From assembly GCA_029263855.1 (NCBI GenBank), contig JAJUFC010000019.1:1-43199 (forward strand): 43,199 nt of DNA. Reading direction: 5' to 3'. Shown piece after piece: positions 7,998 to 17,618 of this stretch. Positions within the stretch are counted from its first letter, which is position 1; every line of letters begins with the position of its first letter. This DNA comes from Candidatus Thermochlorobacteriaceae bacterium. Lineage in GTDB: Bacteria; Bacteroidota; Chlorobiia; Chlorobiales; Thermochlorobacteraceae. The translations under genes were made by a program, and so were the position numbers. The notes below the pieces were generated by a model that was given only the letters and a program-made list of their open reading frames with translations, did not search any database and had not been told where the DNA came from.

Positions 7998-9797
7998 ATG
8001 AATAGACGGTTTTCTCATTCTGCTCTTCTCGATGACGCTTTGGACGAAACATCGTTTTGGAAATCGTGTTACAATAACCCTGCCGACGTGCTTCGACTCA
8101 GCGAGAAAGCGCTCGCTAAACTTTCGTCCGAGTCACCCGCTCGCGCTTTTGTTTTGCAAGCAAGAGGATTTGCGTTTTACCTTGTTGGACATCTTGACTC
8201 CGCGAAACCGCTTTTTGACGAAGCCGAAAGGATTTTCAAGCGCGCTTCCATTCAACGCGGGATTGCGACCGTGAACGCGATGCGCGGCTTTTTGTTTGAA
8301 CGCGAGGGCGATATGAAATCGGCATTCCAGTCGCATCTAAAAAGTTTGGGCGAAAGTCAACCGCGCGGCGACAAAGCCGCCGAAGCCTTCGCGCTCTTGG
8401 GAATTGGCAACCTTTACGGCAGAACGGGCTTTTCAGAAAAAGCGGCTCGCTACTATCGTCAAAGCCTTTCGCTTTCGCGCTCAATCGGCGATTTTCGGCT
8501 TGAAGCGGCGGCGCAAATGGGATTAGGCATCGTTTATTTGCAACAAGGCAACGCCGCCGACGCTTTCGCGTGCCACAACGAGAGTTTGAAGCGTTTTTCC
8601 GAACTCGGAGATAGATGGAGCGAAGCCAATGCGCGACAGAATATCGGACAAGTCTATTGCGCGCAAGGCGATTTTCAGAAAGGATTGCGATGGTATCAAT
8701 CGGCGTTGCGCTTGAAATCGGAAATCGGCGACGAGAGCGGCGTTAAAGAAATTTGGTGGAATCTCGCGCTCATTTACCGCGAACTTCACCGCCCTGCCGC
8801 CGAGCGTCGCGCGTTTGAGACGCTTCTCCAACTTGACCCACAACGCCTAAACAAACGAAGCAGATTGAAAATCTTAATCGCGCTCGGCGAACTGCGCCTT
8901 CGAAATCAGGATTTCAAAAAAGCGTTTGAATGCTTCGAAGAGAGTTTAGACATCGCGCGTCAAATTCAAGACCGCGAGGAAGAAATCTCCATTCTTTTCG
9001 CGTTGGGCGAGCATTACCTTCAACGCCGCCACGCGCAAGAAGCCGAGCGCGCTTGGCTCGATGCGCTCGAACTCGCCGAAAAATACGCCCTCCTTCGCCT
9101 TGCCTATCCAATCAGCGAAAAGCTTTCCGAACTTTACGAAGCGCGTGGCGACTTCGCCAAAGCCCTGTTTTACCACAAACGCTTTGAGAAACAAAAAAAC
9201 GTCGTTCAGAACGAGGAATCCAAAAAGCGCATAGAGCATATTGAAACGATGCTGGAACTCGAATCCATCAGGCGCGACGCCGAACTAACCAAGCAGAAAG
9301 CAAAATCGCTTGAACTCGATGTCTCGCAAAAAAGCGCGGAACTCGCTCGCTTGGCAACTATTTTGCTCGAGCATCACCAAATTTTAACCTCGCTCTCGGA
9401 AGAGTTAAAAACCATCGTCTCGCGCGTTTCAGGTCGGAAAGCAAAGGATAACCGATTGAAAACGCTTATCGCGACCATCGACCGACATCTTCGCAGCGCG
9501 TCTGACCTTGATGCTTACTCGCGGGCTTTTCATCAACTTCACCCGAATTTTTTCTCCGAACTCTCGCGCCGCTATCCCAGCCTTTCAACGACGGAGTTGT
9601 TGGTTTGCTCGCTGGTTTGTTTGGGCTTGTCGTCAAAAGAAATTGCGACGGTTTTTTACGCTTCCGACGTGAAAGGCGCGCGGTTTCAGAACATCGAGAA
9701 GCATCGCGTCCGAATCCGCAAAAAACTCGGATTAACCCGCGACCATCAACTCGCCTCGTTTTTAGCCTCGCTTTCCGCCCCGATTCATACAGCCTAA
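7998..9797 (+). CDS. TPR-repeat transcriptional regulator with LuxR-like HTH
   Basis: A 599-residue cytosolic protein with no membrane segment. Residues ~40-390 are tetratricopeptide repeats (for example AFALLGIGNLYGRTGFSEKA, AQMGLGIVYLQQGNAADAF, ARQNIGQVYCAQGDFQKGL). A coiled coil follows at ~405-455. The C-terminal ~70 residues (LSTTELLVCSLVCLGLSSKEI then FQNIEKHRVRIRKKLGL) form a LuxR/GerE-like helix-turn-helix, where LSSKEIA and VRIRKKL are the recognition region. This architecture is common in Bacteroidota/Chlorobiota. The TPRs are inferred to sense a protein or peptide partner, but no ligand is evident. It precedes the secreted propeller protein by 112 bp. Confidence 0.85.
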   Translation: MNRRFSHSALLDDALDETSFWKSCYNNPADVLRLSEKALAKLSSESPARAFVLQARGFAFYLVGHLDSAKPLFDEAERIFKRASIQRGIATVNAMRGFLFEREGDMKSAFQSHLKSLGESQPRGDKAAEAFALLGIGNLYGRTGFSEKAARYYRQSLSLSRSIGDFRLEAAAQMGLGIVYLQQGNAADAFACHNESLKRFSELGDRWSEANARQNIGQVYCAQGDFQKGLRWYQSALRLKSEIGDESGVKEIWWNLALIYRELHRPAAERRAFETLLQLDPQRLNKRSRLKILIALGELRLRNQDFKKAFECFEESLDIARQIQDREEEISILFALGEHYLQRRHAQEAERAWLDALELAEKYALLRLAYPISEKLSELYEARGDFAKALFYHKRFEKQKNVVQNEESKKRIEHIETMLELESIRRDAELTKQKAKSLELDVSQKSAELARLATILLEHHQILTSLSEELKTIVSRVSGRKAKDNRLKTLIATIDRHLRSASDLDAYSRAFHQLHPNFFSELSRRYPSLSTTELLVCSLVCLGLSSKEIATVFYASDVKGARFQNIEKHRVRIRKKLGLTRDHQLASFLASLSAPIHTA

Positions 9798-9909
9798 ATA
9801 ACGATTTTTCAATCGTTTACAGGCTTCATTTCCGTTTTTGTCCCGTTGCGCTCGCGCTCTTTTTGAGCGATTTTTTGGTTGAAATTTCATTAACCAAAAC
9901 TGGCTTGCT

Positions 9910-12291
9910 ATGAATCGATTTTTATTTCTCTCGCTGATGCTTTTCGCCAACGCAACCCTCTTTGCTCAAACTTGGACTATAATCAGCCCAAGAGTAACCG
10001 GTTCTGAACGTCGAAGCATTCAAATGGTTAGCGACAGCGTCGGCTATTCAGGCGGATACGGAATGCCTCTCAAAACCACCGATGGCGGCGCATCTTGGTT
10101 TTACCCCAGCAATAGAGCCAACGTTTCTGGCGTTACAATGACTTGGTTCGCCACGCCCGATAGCGGTTGGGCTTCTTTCAACTCTCAACAACTATGGCGA
10201 ACGACCAACGGCGGCGCATCATGGGATAGCCTTTATGGAGTGGGCGTATTTGAAATCATTTCGAGCCTACGCTTTTTCAACTCGAGAGTCGGTTGCGCCG
10301 TCGGTAGATCAGTAGTTCCGACCGTTGCTGGTCGAGCATGGTGGACAAACGACGGCGGCAACTCTTGGACAGCCGTAACGACGGCTCGTCCATTGAGCGA
10401 CATACAACTGCTTTCCCCTACGCTTGCCGTTGCTTGCGCCGATAGCGGGAAAATTTATAGAACGACGAATGCGGGCGCAACTTGGTCGGTCATTTCAACG
10501 CCAACCACAGCCGGATTGAATGGGATTTATTTTAGAACGCCAAGCGAAGGCTACGCGGTTGGCGCAAGCGGCACGGATTTGCGCACGAACGATAGCGGCA
10601 AAACTTGGGGGTTATCATCGGTCTTCACGACCCAAACGCTTAACGACGTGACGAGTTTGGAACAGATGGGAAATCGCATTTTTGTGGGCAATAACAATAC
10701 GGTTTATAGCCAGCCCAACGGTTCGCTAACGCCTTTCCCAAATTTGTTTATCAATTACTATGCAATCACTTCGCGCGTCGTCAACAATGTTGAAACCATT
10801 TATCTCGCGGGGCAAGGCGGGCTGATTCTGACATCGACGAATGGCGGCTCGACTTGGCGGGTTCGCAACGGCTCGCCATTTAGATATACCGCGATAGACT
10901 TTCCAACTCAGTCCGTTGGCTATATCGGCGGACAGGGCGGCTCTCTACTCAAAACTACCAACGGCGGCGCTTCTTGGGATACGCTTCTGACCTCTTACTC
11001 CAACGACATCGTGGATTTGAAATTTCCAAGCTCCTCCACTGGTTACGCGCTGATTCGCGTTTCAAACCCTTCTCGAGATTCGCTCCTCAAAACCACGAAT
11101 GGCGGCGCGTCTTGGACGGTTCAGCCTCTTCCGACATCAATTCAATGCAATCGCCTTTTTTTCCTCAATAACTCGCTTGGTTTTGCCGTCGGCGTTATGG
11201 GATCCACTCCGATAGTTCTTAAAACAACTGACGGCGGCGCATCGTGGACTTCCAGCGGCTCAGGCGCTTCTCGCGACGTTTGTTTTGTTTCTCCGACGAT
11301 TGGATATGCAGTCGGCGCAGGCGGGGCGATTCGCAAAACAACCGATGGCGGAAATACTTGGGAATCACAATTCTCCGGCACAACCGCAATGCTCAATCGC
11401 GTCGTGTTTCTTGATTCATTGACGGGATTTGCGTGCGGCGGAACGGCATTTCTGAAAACCACCAACGGCGGCGCTTCGTGGACTTCTATCGGCATATCAG
11501 GTTCAGTAAGCAATCTCGTAGATATGTTTTTCCTTGATTCTCAACACGGCGCGCTCTTAAACGCCAGTAATGTTTATTACCGAACCACCAACGGCGGCGC
11601 TTCATGGCAACAGTTTTCACATTCGGGCGGAACAAATTTCGTCTCGCGCTTCTTCTTTTTGAACGGACAAACGGGCTTTATCGTGGGCGATTATGGAATG
11701 ATTCAAAAAACGAACAACGCGCAACTTCCTGTGGAATGGAGTCATTTCACGGCGCAGGCGCATCGCGAAGGCGTATTGCTCAAATGGACGACGCAAACCG
11801 AGTTCAACAATTCAGGGTTTGAGATTGAACGAAAGCGCACGGGCGAAGAATGGCAATCGATTGGCTTTGTTCGCGGCAACGGCACGAGCGCAATGCCGCG
11901 CTCCTACTCGTTCATTGACAAATTGGCTTCAGGCGCGATGCGTTATCGTTTGAAGCAAATTGACCTCGATGGCAAGTTCGAGTATTCGCCGATTGTCGAG
12001 ATTAACGCTGGGTTGCCGCGCTCATTCGCTCTTGAACAAAACTATCCCAATCCGTTTAACCCAACAACGACCATTCGATATCAATTAGCCGCCACAAGCG
12101 ATGCGCAACTGGTTCTTTATGACGCGCTGGGCAGAGTGGTGGCTCAACTGGTAAATGCGCGCCAAGCGGCAGGCGCGTATTCGGTCAGCGTCAATGCTTC
12201 CGAGTTGAATCTTTCAAGCGGCGTCTATTTTTACAGATTGCAAACGGGAAACGGTTTTGCGCAAACTAAAAAAATGATGCTCTTGAAGTAA
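9910..12291 (+). CDS. Secreted YCF48-like propeller protein with type IX sorting domain
   Basis: A 793-residue protein with signal peptide MNRFLFLSLMLFANATLFAQ. Residues ~20-605 contain 12 Asp-box-like motifs of the form (K/R)TTNGGASW (KTTDGGASW, RTTNGGASW, TNDGGNSW, RTTNAGATW and so on) spaced for beta-propeller blades, as in YCF48/sialidase-like proteins. A fibronectin-III-like domain follows (~608-705, starting LPVEWSHFTAQ). A C-terminal sorting domain (~708-793) has LEQNYPNPFNPTTTIRYQL, SGVYFYRLQTG and a final KKMMLLK, the signal for type IX secretion and surface attachment. No enzymatic residues were recognised, so a surface scaffold or adhesin role is likely. The DNA coding for the motifs is itself repetitive (ACCAACGGCGGCGCTTC). 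Confidence 0.9.
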   Translation: MNRFLFLSLMLFANATLFAQTWTIISPRVTGSERRSIQMVSDSVGYSGGYGMPLKTTDGGASWFYPSNRANVSGVTMTWFATPDSGWASFNSQQLWRTTNGGASWDSLYGVGVFEIISSLRFFNSRVGCAVGRSVVPTVAGRAWWTNDGGNSWTAVTTARPLSDIQLLSPTLAVACADSGKIYRTTNAGATWSVISTPTTAGLNGIYFRTPSEGYAVGASGTDLRTNDSGKTWGLSSVFTTQTLNDVTSLEQMGNRIFVGNNNTVYSQPNGSLTPFPNLFINYYAITSRVVNNVETIYLAGQGGLILTSTNGGSTWRVRNGSPFRYTAIDFPTQSVGYIGGQGGSLLKTTNGGASWDTLLTSYSNDIVDLKFPSSSTGYALIRVSNPSRDSLLKTTNGGASWTVQPLPTSIQCNRLFFLNNSLGFAVGVMGSTPIVLKTTDGGASWTSSGSGASRDVCFVSPTIGYAVGAGGAIRKTTDGGNTWESQFSGTTAMLNRVVFLDSLTGFACGGTAFLKTTNGGASWTSIGISGSVSNLVDMFFLDSQHGALLNASNVYYRTTNGGASWQQFSHSGGTNFVSRFFFLNGQTGFIVGDYGMIQKTNNAQLPVEWSHFTAQAHREGVLLKWTTQTEFNNSGFEIERKRTGEEWQSIGFVRGNGTSAMPRSYSFIDKLASGAMRYRLKQIDLDGKFEYSPIVEINAGLPRSFALEQNYPNPFNPTTTIRYQLAATSDAQLVLYDALGRVVAQLVNARQAAGAYSVSVNASELNLSSGVYFYRLQTGNGFAQTKKMMLLK

Positions 12292-12392
12292 CGCGAAAGC
12301 GTCGTCCGCAACGTCAAGATGAAGTTAAGAGCAACATAACCCGTTGCGTTGTTTCCTCGCGACGTTTATTGTGAATTTAAGAGAAGATTTCG

Positions 12393-12415
12393 CCCTCGCT
12401 CCTTTTGAGCGAGGG
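12393..12415. terminator. Hairpin between convergent genes (possible bidirectional terminator)
   Basis: An 8-bp inverted repeat, CCCTCGCT (12393-12400) and AGCGAGGG (12408-12415), with a 7-nt loop lies between the convergent propeller gene (ends 12291) and TonB receptor gene (ends 12432). There is no T-run on either side, so intrinsic termination would be weak. Confidence 0.45.
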
Positions 12416-12431
12416 TAACGCTGCGTCGGCA

Positions 12432-14849
12432 CTACAATCCCGCGCGCAACGCGAGGACGAAATTTCTGCCAAGCGCCACAAGCCCCGAACTATACGGGCG
12501 ATAGCGCGCGTCGGTCAAGTTTTCCACGCCCGCCGTTATCGTGAAGTTTTCCTCGAAGCGATACAAGGCTTTGAGGTTCAGCGTGAGCCACGCGGGGGAA
12601 AAGGGATTGCCGTTTTCGTCTTTGGCGTAAATCTGAGGTTTCGTGCGTTCTTCGACGTTCAAGTTCTCAAACGAAACCTCTCCGCTATACATCGCATAAA
12701 GTTGTAGGTCTAACTTGCGATTCGCGTAACTGAGGCGCGTTACCCCAAACCAAGGCGCGGCGTGGCGCGAGCGGCTCTTCGTTCCGTCGTCCATTTCTTC
12801 GTTGCCGATTTGATAGTTGAATCGCGACGAAAGCCCAAAGCCCGCAGGCAACTTCAATTCCAAGCCCGCTTGAATCCCATACACATTGGCAAACGCGGCA
12901 TTTTGAATCGCTTGCACGCGGCTCAAAACGCCGTCGTAAATGATAGAATCTTGTCCGTTGAATTGGAAGTCGCGCCGCACAAGCGCGTTGTCGAGATAAG
13001 CGTAATAGCCTGTGAGTTCCACGCGCGCAAGGTCGTTGAAGGTTTTGCTGACGGCAAGTTCGGCGTTGTAAGCGTATTCGGCGTTGAGGTTGGGATTGGG
13101 AACGATGACGATGTTTTGCGGCTGGTCAAAAATTTTGCCGATGTCGTCGACATTCGGCGCGCGAAATCCCGTTGAAAGATTCGCGCTTATCGTCCAACTC
13201 TCGTCGGGCGCGAAGACTGCGCCCAAACTGCCCGTCAATGCGCCGCTTCGCACTTCCGCTGATGTGAATTGAAACGGAAAAAATTCAAGGTTGCGCGTGA
13301 AGTCGGAGTTAATCGCGAAGTAGTTGTATCGTGCTCCGACTTGCATTAAAAATTTTTCCGACGCGCGAAATTGATAGTTCAGATACGCCGCGTAAGAAGA
13401 CCAATCGGACTGCGGATAGCGGTCAGGCACGCGAATCGGATTGTTGTTGCGAATGTCAATCGCTGAGCCTGCGGAGCGCACGTCGTTGCGGACGATTTCC
13501 GCGCCATAAAAAATCTGTTGCGTCCCGAAGGCTTTGTTTAAATCGAGATTGAATGAATACGCATCGACTTCTTCCCGTTGCGTGCGCAAACGAAATCTGC
13601 CGCCGCCCGAAAATGGTCGGTCAATGCGGCTTTCTTGGAAGTATTGATAAGCAAGGCGAAGCGTGGCAAAGTCGTAGAGTGCGTTCTCGCTTTTGTGCGC
13701 AACGGAAAAGTTGTGCATCGTCCATTTTTGCGGACCGTAGTTCCAGACCGCGCTTCTTGGTAGCCCATTGGGTTGTTGCTCAACCAATCGGTCATAGCGC
13801 GCATACTCCGACGTTTCGGAGAAGTGAAAACCGTATTGCAGTTCCCACGCGGCAGTTGGCGCGTAGCGCACTTTTTGCATCAAGTTGATTTGATTGTAAT
13901 TGTTTGGCGTTTGCGCAAGTGGGTCAGGATTCGTAACGACGCGGTCGATGCTGTCGATGCGCTGAACGAAAAACGGGCGCAGGTATTCTTGTCGCCCAAG
14001 TCGTCCCATTCGCGGGTCGCCGAAGTCGCTGTAAGTTAGACTTGTCAGAAGCGCGAGATTTTTCCAACCGATGTTCAAGTGAAAATGCCCGACTTGCTCA
14101 TTGTTTGCGGAAGAAAATCGCGCCATTGCTTTACCCGTTACGAAAGGCTCATCGTAGAGCGAAAATTGAGGCGAGAGCGTTTGAAAGTTCATCACGCCGC
14201 CGATAGCGTCGCTTCCATAAATCACCGAGCCGGGTCCGAAGAAGACTTCGGTGTTTTCAATCGCGAGCGCGTCCAGCGAAATGACTTGTTGGAGATTGCC
14301 GCCGCGAAAAATCGCGTTGTTCATTCTCACGCCGTCGACCGAGTAAAGCAATCGGTTGGTCGAGAAGCCGCGAATCATTGGACTGCCGCCGCCCTGCTGA
14401 CTTTTCTGAATGAAGACTTCGCCCGACATTCCGAGCATTTCCGCCGCCGTTTGCGGATTGAGCAACGCTACTTCTTTCGGCGTAATGGTTGTGATTTTAT
14501 TCGGCACATCGCGCTTGGCTTGATTCCATCGCGTCGCGCTCACCACCACTTCGTCGCTTGAAATTTGCGATGGCGACAAATACACCACGCTGTTTTCGCT
14601 TGCGACTTCGTCGTATCGCTTTTCAGTTCGACGGTATCCAATCAAGCGAAATTCAATTTTTTCCGCGCCTTTGAACGCCGAAATGTCGGCTTGTCCGTTT
14701 TTGTTGGTTGCCGTCAAGGCTTTGGGCGATGCGCTGAAAATGCGAACCAGTTCGAGCGGTTGACCTGTTTCACGGTCTTTGACGGTTATGACTTGGGCGT
14801 CAAGTGATGCCGACATCAAGAGCAATAAAAAGGCGAGAATCCGTTTCAT
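12432..14849 (-). CDS. TonB-dependent outer-membrane receptor
   Basis: An 805-residue protein with signal peptide MKRILAFLLLLMSASLDAQ. A carboxypeptidase-like regulatory domain follows (~20-95: ITVKDRETGQPLELVRIFSA). The plug domain (~100-230) contains PNKITTITPKEVALLNPQTA, GGGSPMIRGFSTNRLLYSVD and GPGSVIYGSDAIGG. The rest is a 22-strand-type barrel ending ENLTDARYRPYSSGLVALGR and FVLALRAGL. The plug motifs are closest to the haem/haemoglobin-siderophore class, but the substrate cannot be read from sequence. No SusD partner is present, which argues against a polysaccharide transporter. It would import its ligand using TonB-ExbBD encoded elsewhere. The small outer-membrane protein gene lies 9 bp upstream on the same strand. 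Confidence 0.92.
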   Translation of the reverse strand: MKRILAFLLLLMSASLDAQVITVKDRETGQPLELVRIFSASPKALTATNKNGQADISAFKGAEKIEFRLIGYRRTEKRYDEVASENSVVYLSPSQISSDEVVVSATRWNQAKRDVPNKITTITPKEVALLNPQTAAEMLGMSGEVFIQKSQQGGGSPMIRGFSTNRLLYSVDGVRMNNAIFRGGNLQQVISLDALAIENTEVFFGPGSVIYGSDAIGGVMNFQTLSPQFSLYDEPFVTGKAMARFSSANNEQVGHFHLNIGWKNLALLTSLTYSDFGDPRMGRLGRQEYLRPFFVQRIDSIDRVVTNPDPLAQTPNNYNQINLMQKVRYAPTAAWELQYGFHFSETSEYARYDRLVEQQPNGLPRSAVWNYGPQKWTMHNFSVAHKSENALYDFATLRLAYQYFQESRIDRPFSGGGRFRLRTQREEVDAYSFNLDLNKAFGTQQIFYGAEIVRNDVRSAGSAIDIRNNNPIRVPDRYPQSDWSSYAAYLNYQFRASEKFLMQVGARYNYFAINSDFTRNLEFFPFQFTSAEVRSGALTGSLGAVFAPDESWTISANLSTGFRAPNVDDIGKIFDQPQNIVIVPNPNLNAEYAYNAELAVSKTFNDLARVELTGYYAYLDNALVRRDFQFNGQDSIIYDGVLSRVQAIQNAAFANVYGIQAGLELKLPAGFGLSSRFNYQIGNEEMDDGTKSRSRHAAPWFGVTRLSYANRKLDLQLYAMYSGEVSFENLNVEERTKPQIYAKDENGNPFSPAWLTLNLKALYRFEENFTITAGVENLTDARYRPYSSGLVALGRNFVLALRAGL

Positions 14850-14858
14850 TAAACTGAA

Positions 14859-15533
14859 TTAAATCTTAAACACAAGCCCAATGCTAAGCGCAAACGAGAC
14901 GAAAGAAAGCGTTGGCAGTTGGTTATCAATCACTGCCGATTTGGTTTTGGCTTCGCCTGTTAAGCCGACGCGCACGCCTGCATTGAGCGTTGTTGTAAGA
15001 AGCGAACTAAGCGGCAAGCCGAACGAGAGTTCAGAGTGAGCGGCAACGCCGGTTGCGGAATAGATGTTCGTCTCGGATACGGCGCGCACATTTTCTTGAA
15101 TTGAGCCGAAGAGCATGCCCGCGCCAACTGTGAATTTCACGAGCGCACCGTCTTTGAACGGTTGAATCGGCACAAAGGTAATCGCGACCGAAGGAATGAG
15201 CCACGTAGCAGAAAGTTCCGCAGGCAATCCAAATCCGATGCGCGTGTCGAGTTGTTCCGATGCACGCTTGTAGAGAAAATCGCCGCCGATGAAAAATTTA
15301 TCGTTCAGTCGGTAGAGTGCGGTGGCTGAAATATCGAGCGTTTGCAGAAGGTCAGGACTGCGTCGATTGCGCAAGACTTCGCTCCAATCAAGGTAATTAG
15401 GCGCAATCGTGCCGGCGATTCCCGCTTTGGCGTCGATGAGAATGGTTTGTGCGCTTGCCCGTGTGTTCAACATGTGCAGTAAACAACAGAGGCTTGCGGC
15501 AAGCACAAAACCGAGTTTCAACATGCGCATCAA
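14859..15533 (-). CDS. Small outer-membrane beta-barrel protein, unknown function
   Basis: A 224-residue protein with an N-terminal signal (MMRMLKLGFVLAASLCCLL then NTRASAQT). It is followed by alternating amphipathic strands (DISATALYRLNDKFFIGGDF, VAITFVPIQPF, LVKFTVGAGMLFG, LNAGVRVGL) and a C-terminal FVSFALSIGLVFKI, typical of small outer-membrane barrels. No specific family was recognised. Its start overlaps the dnaG stop by 4 bases (ATGA), and its stop lies 9 bp from the TonB receptor start. dnaG, this gene and the receptor therefore probably form one transcript. Confidence 0.75.
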   Translation of the reverse strand: MMRMLKLGFVLAASLCCLLHMLNTRASAQTILIDAKAGIAGTIAPNYLDWSEVLRNRRSPDLLQTLDISATALYRLNDKFFIGGDFLYKRASEQLDTRIGFGLPAELSATWLIPSVAITFVPIQPFKDGALVKFTVGAGMLFGSIQENVRAVSETNIYSATGVAAHSELSFGLPLSSLLTTTLNAGVRVGLTGEAKTKSAVIDNQLPTLSFVSFALSIGLVFKI

Positions 15534-17437
15534 TAGAGCCCTATGAGTGATTTTATGGTTTGGTCGAATTCGGCTTCGGCGTCGCGCTTGGCTTTGACAA
15601 GACGGTTGCGTTCGGTGATGAGCGCGCCGATTTTTTCCGCGTCGGATTCGTTTTGCAAGGCTTTGATGTTTTCAGCGAGCGCGTCGTCATAATTTTGAAC
15701 GATGATTTTTTTTGTCGCGTCTAAAAACGCCATCAGGCATCGACGCGCATAAACGCTCGGGGCTTCGGGTTGCCATCGCTCCGATATGGCTTCATCAATC
15801 AGCAATCCTGAAATGAAATTTCTCACTTCCTCGTCGTTCAAATAATTCAATTCGTGTGTTACATCAAACGTTGTTTGTTTGTCATGCGCCTCGTAGCGTT
15901 CAAGCAGAAATCGCGCGATTTTTTCCGTCCATTCATGCTTAAAAGTTAAAAGGCTGATTTTCTCTTTGACGAACTCCAACACTTCGCTTCCGTGATAAAG
16001 GCTTTCAAGAAGTGCTTTCAGAAATGTGCGTTCAGCGACCGAAGGAAGCGTTTGCTTTTCAGACGTGTGCGTTGATGGGGCTTGCTCTTGTGGAATCGAT
16101 AAAATTTTGGCGGGCGCGGCGCGTTTCGGGATTTCACGTCCTAATGCTTTTTCAAGTTCTTTTTGAAGCGTCAGAAATGCTACATCAAGTTTTTGAGCAA
16201 GGGATTTCAGGTAGACTTCGCGTGCGAGTTCATCTTGAATTTTGGCAATGGTTGAGACAAGGTCGCGAATCGAGGTTTGCGTTTGCTCTTCGCTTGCAAA
16301 GCCGTCAGAGTTTTTGAGGACATTGACTTTGAAATCGAGAAACGATGTTTTGTGCGCATTCGCATATTTCAAAAATTCGTCGCCGCCGACTTTTTGGACG
16401 TAACTGTCGGGGTCTTCGTTATCGGGCAGGAACAGAACTTTGGGCGAAAGCCCTTGCTCGAGAATGAGGTCAATGCCGCGCATCATGGCTTTTATGCCCG
16501 CTTTATCGCCATCGTAAATGAAGAGCACATTTTTCGTGAGCCGCCCGATAAGCCGCACTTGTTCAGGCGTGAGCGACGTGCCGCTCGATGCCACCGCCGT
16601 TTTGATTCCCGCTTGATGAAGTGAAACAACATCCATGTAGCCTTCGACCAAAATCGCTTCGTCTTTTTTGCGAATTTCGTCGCGTGCGAAGTTGAAGGCA
16701 TAAAGCACTTCCGACTTGTGGTAAAGTTTCGTTTCGGGCGAGTTGATATACTTGGGCGAGTTTTTTTCATCAGCAAGCAAGCGTCCGCCAAACGCAATCA
16801 CTTTTCCTGCGGGTGAAAAAATCGGAAACATCACGCGATTGCGAAATACATCGTAATGCTTTTCGCTCTTTTCACTTTTGGCAATCAAGCCGAATTCTTC
16901 AAGTAGTTTGAGCGACTTGCCTTCTTTCTGTGCTTCGTCGCAAAGCCGATTCCATGCGTCAGGCGCGAAGCCTAAACCGAACTTGGAAATGGTTTCTTTG
17001 AGCACGCCACGATTGAGAAAATACTCAAGCCCTGCTTTGCCTTCCTTCGCGTTCAAATTCGCATGAAAAAATTTCGCAACCCACGCCATGAGCTCATATT
17101 CTTCGCTTTGTTTATCATCTTGCTTAGCCGATTTGCGCTCGTATTGCGAAAGGTCGATTCCGACTTTTTTAGCAACCCATTTCACCGCATCGATGAACGG
17201 CAGTTTTTCCATTTCTTGAACGAAAGTAAAAACATTGCCGCCCTTGCCTGTGGAAAAGCACTTGTAGATTTGTTTTTCGGGAGAGACATAAAACGACGGC
17301 GTTTTTTCGCTGGGGTTGAACGGTGAAATCGCCTTGTAGTTCCGACCTGACGGCAGAAGTCGCACATAGTCGGAGACGATATCGACAATATCGGCGGCGC
17401 GGCGGATTTCATCGATTTTTTCTTCGGGCAAACGCAT
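15530..17437 (-). CDS. dnaG: DNA primase DnaG lacking most zinc ligands
   Basis: A 635-residue primase that makes RNA primers at the replication fork. The N-terminal domain (1-~100) keeps the fold motifs (EKTPSFYVSPEKQIYKCF, GKGGNVFTFVQ). Of the usual C-H-C-C zinc set only Cys60 remains; the other positions are Ser38, Asn41 and Thr63. The catalytic TOPRIM domain is intact (~255-345: EAILVEGYMDVVSL with the catalytic Glu, and LFIYDGDKAG with the metal-binding Asp pair). The C-terminal ~180 residues would be the DnaB-interaction region. Similar ligand loss is known in Bacteroidota primases, so it is probably lineage-wide, not a defect. It overlaps the downstream small outer-membrane protein gene by 4 bases. 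Confidence 0.95.
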   Translation of the reverse strand: MRLPEEKIDEIRRAADIVDIVSDYVRLLPSGRNYKAISPFNPSEKTPSFYVSPEKQIYKCFSTGKGGNVFTFVQEMEKLPFIDAVKWVAKKVGIDLSQYERKSAKQDDKQSEEYELMAWVAKFFHANLNAKEGKAGLEYFLNRGVLKETISKFGLGFAPDAWNRLCDEAQKEGKSLKLLEEFGLIAKSEKSEKHYDVFRNRVMFPIFSPAGKVIAFGGRLLADEKNSPKYINSPETKLYHKSEVLYAFNFARDEIRKKDEAILVEGYMDVVSLHQAGIKTAVASSGTSLTPEQVRLIGRLTKNVLFIYDGDKAGIKAMMRGIDLILEQGLSPKVLFLPDNEDPDSYVQKVGGDEFLKYANAHKTSFLDFKVNVLKNSDGFASEEQTQTSIRDLVSTIAKIQDELAREVYLKSLAQKLDVAFLTLQKELEKALGREIPKRAAPAKILSIPQEQAPSTHTSEKQTLPSVAERTFLKALLESLYHGSEVLEFVKEKISLLTFKHEWTEKIARFLLERYEAHDKQTTFDVTHELNYLNDEEVRNFISGLLIDEAISERWQPEAPSVYARRCLMAFLDATKKIIVQNYDDALAENIKALQNESDAEKIGALITERNRLVKAKRDAEAEFDQTIKSLIGLY

Positions 17438-17618
17438 GGGCTACTTTTCAAATTCGTTTTATGAACGGACGTTTGACGCGCGAGAAGTTAGCGAAAAAAC
17501 AGCATCGATAAAACGACACGATTGCGCACAGTCTGCCTGATTTCATCATCAATTTCCAATCTGCAATTCCTGTTTCTCAAAAGTTCAGCGTAATTTGCGC
17601 CGTCAAACGAGAACATTT

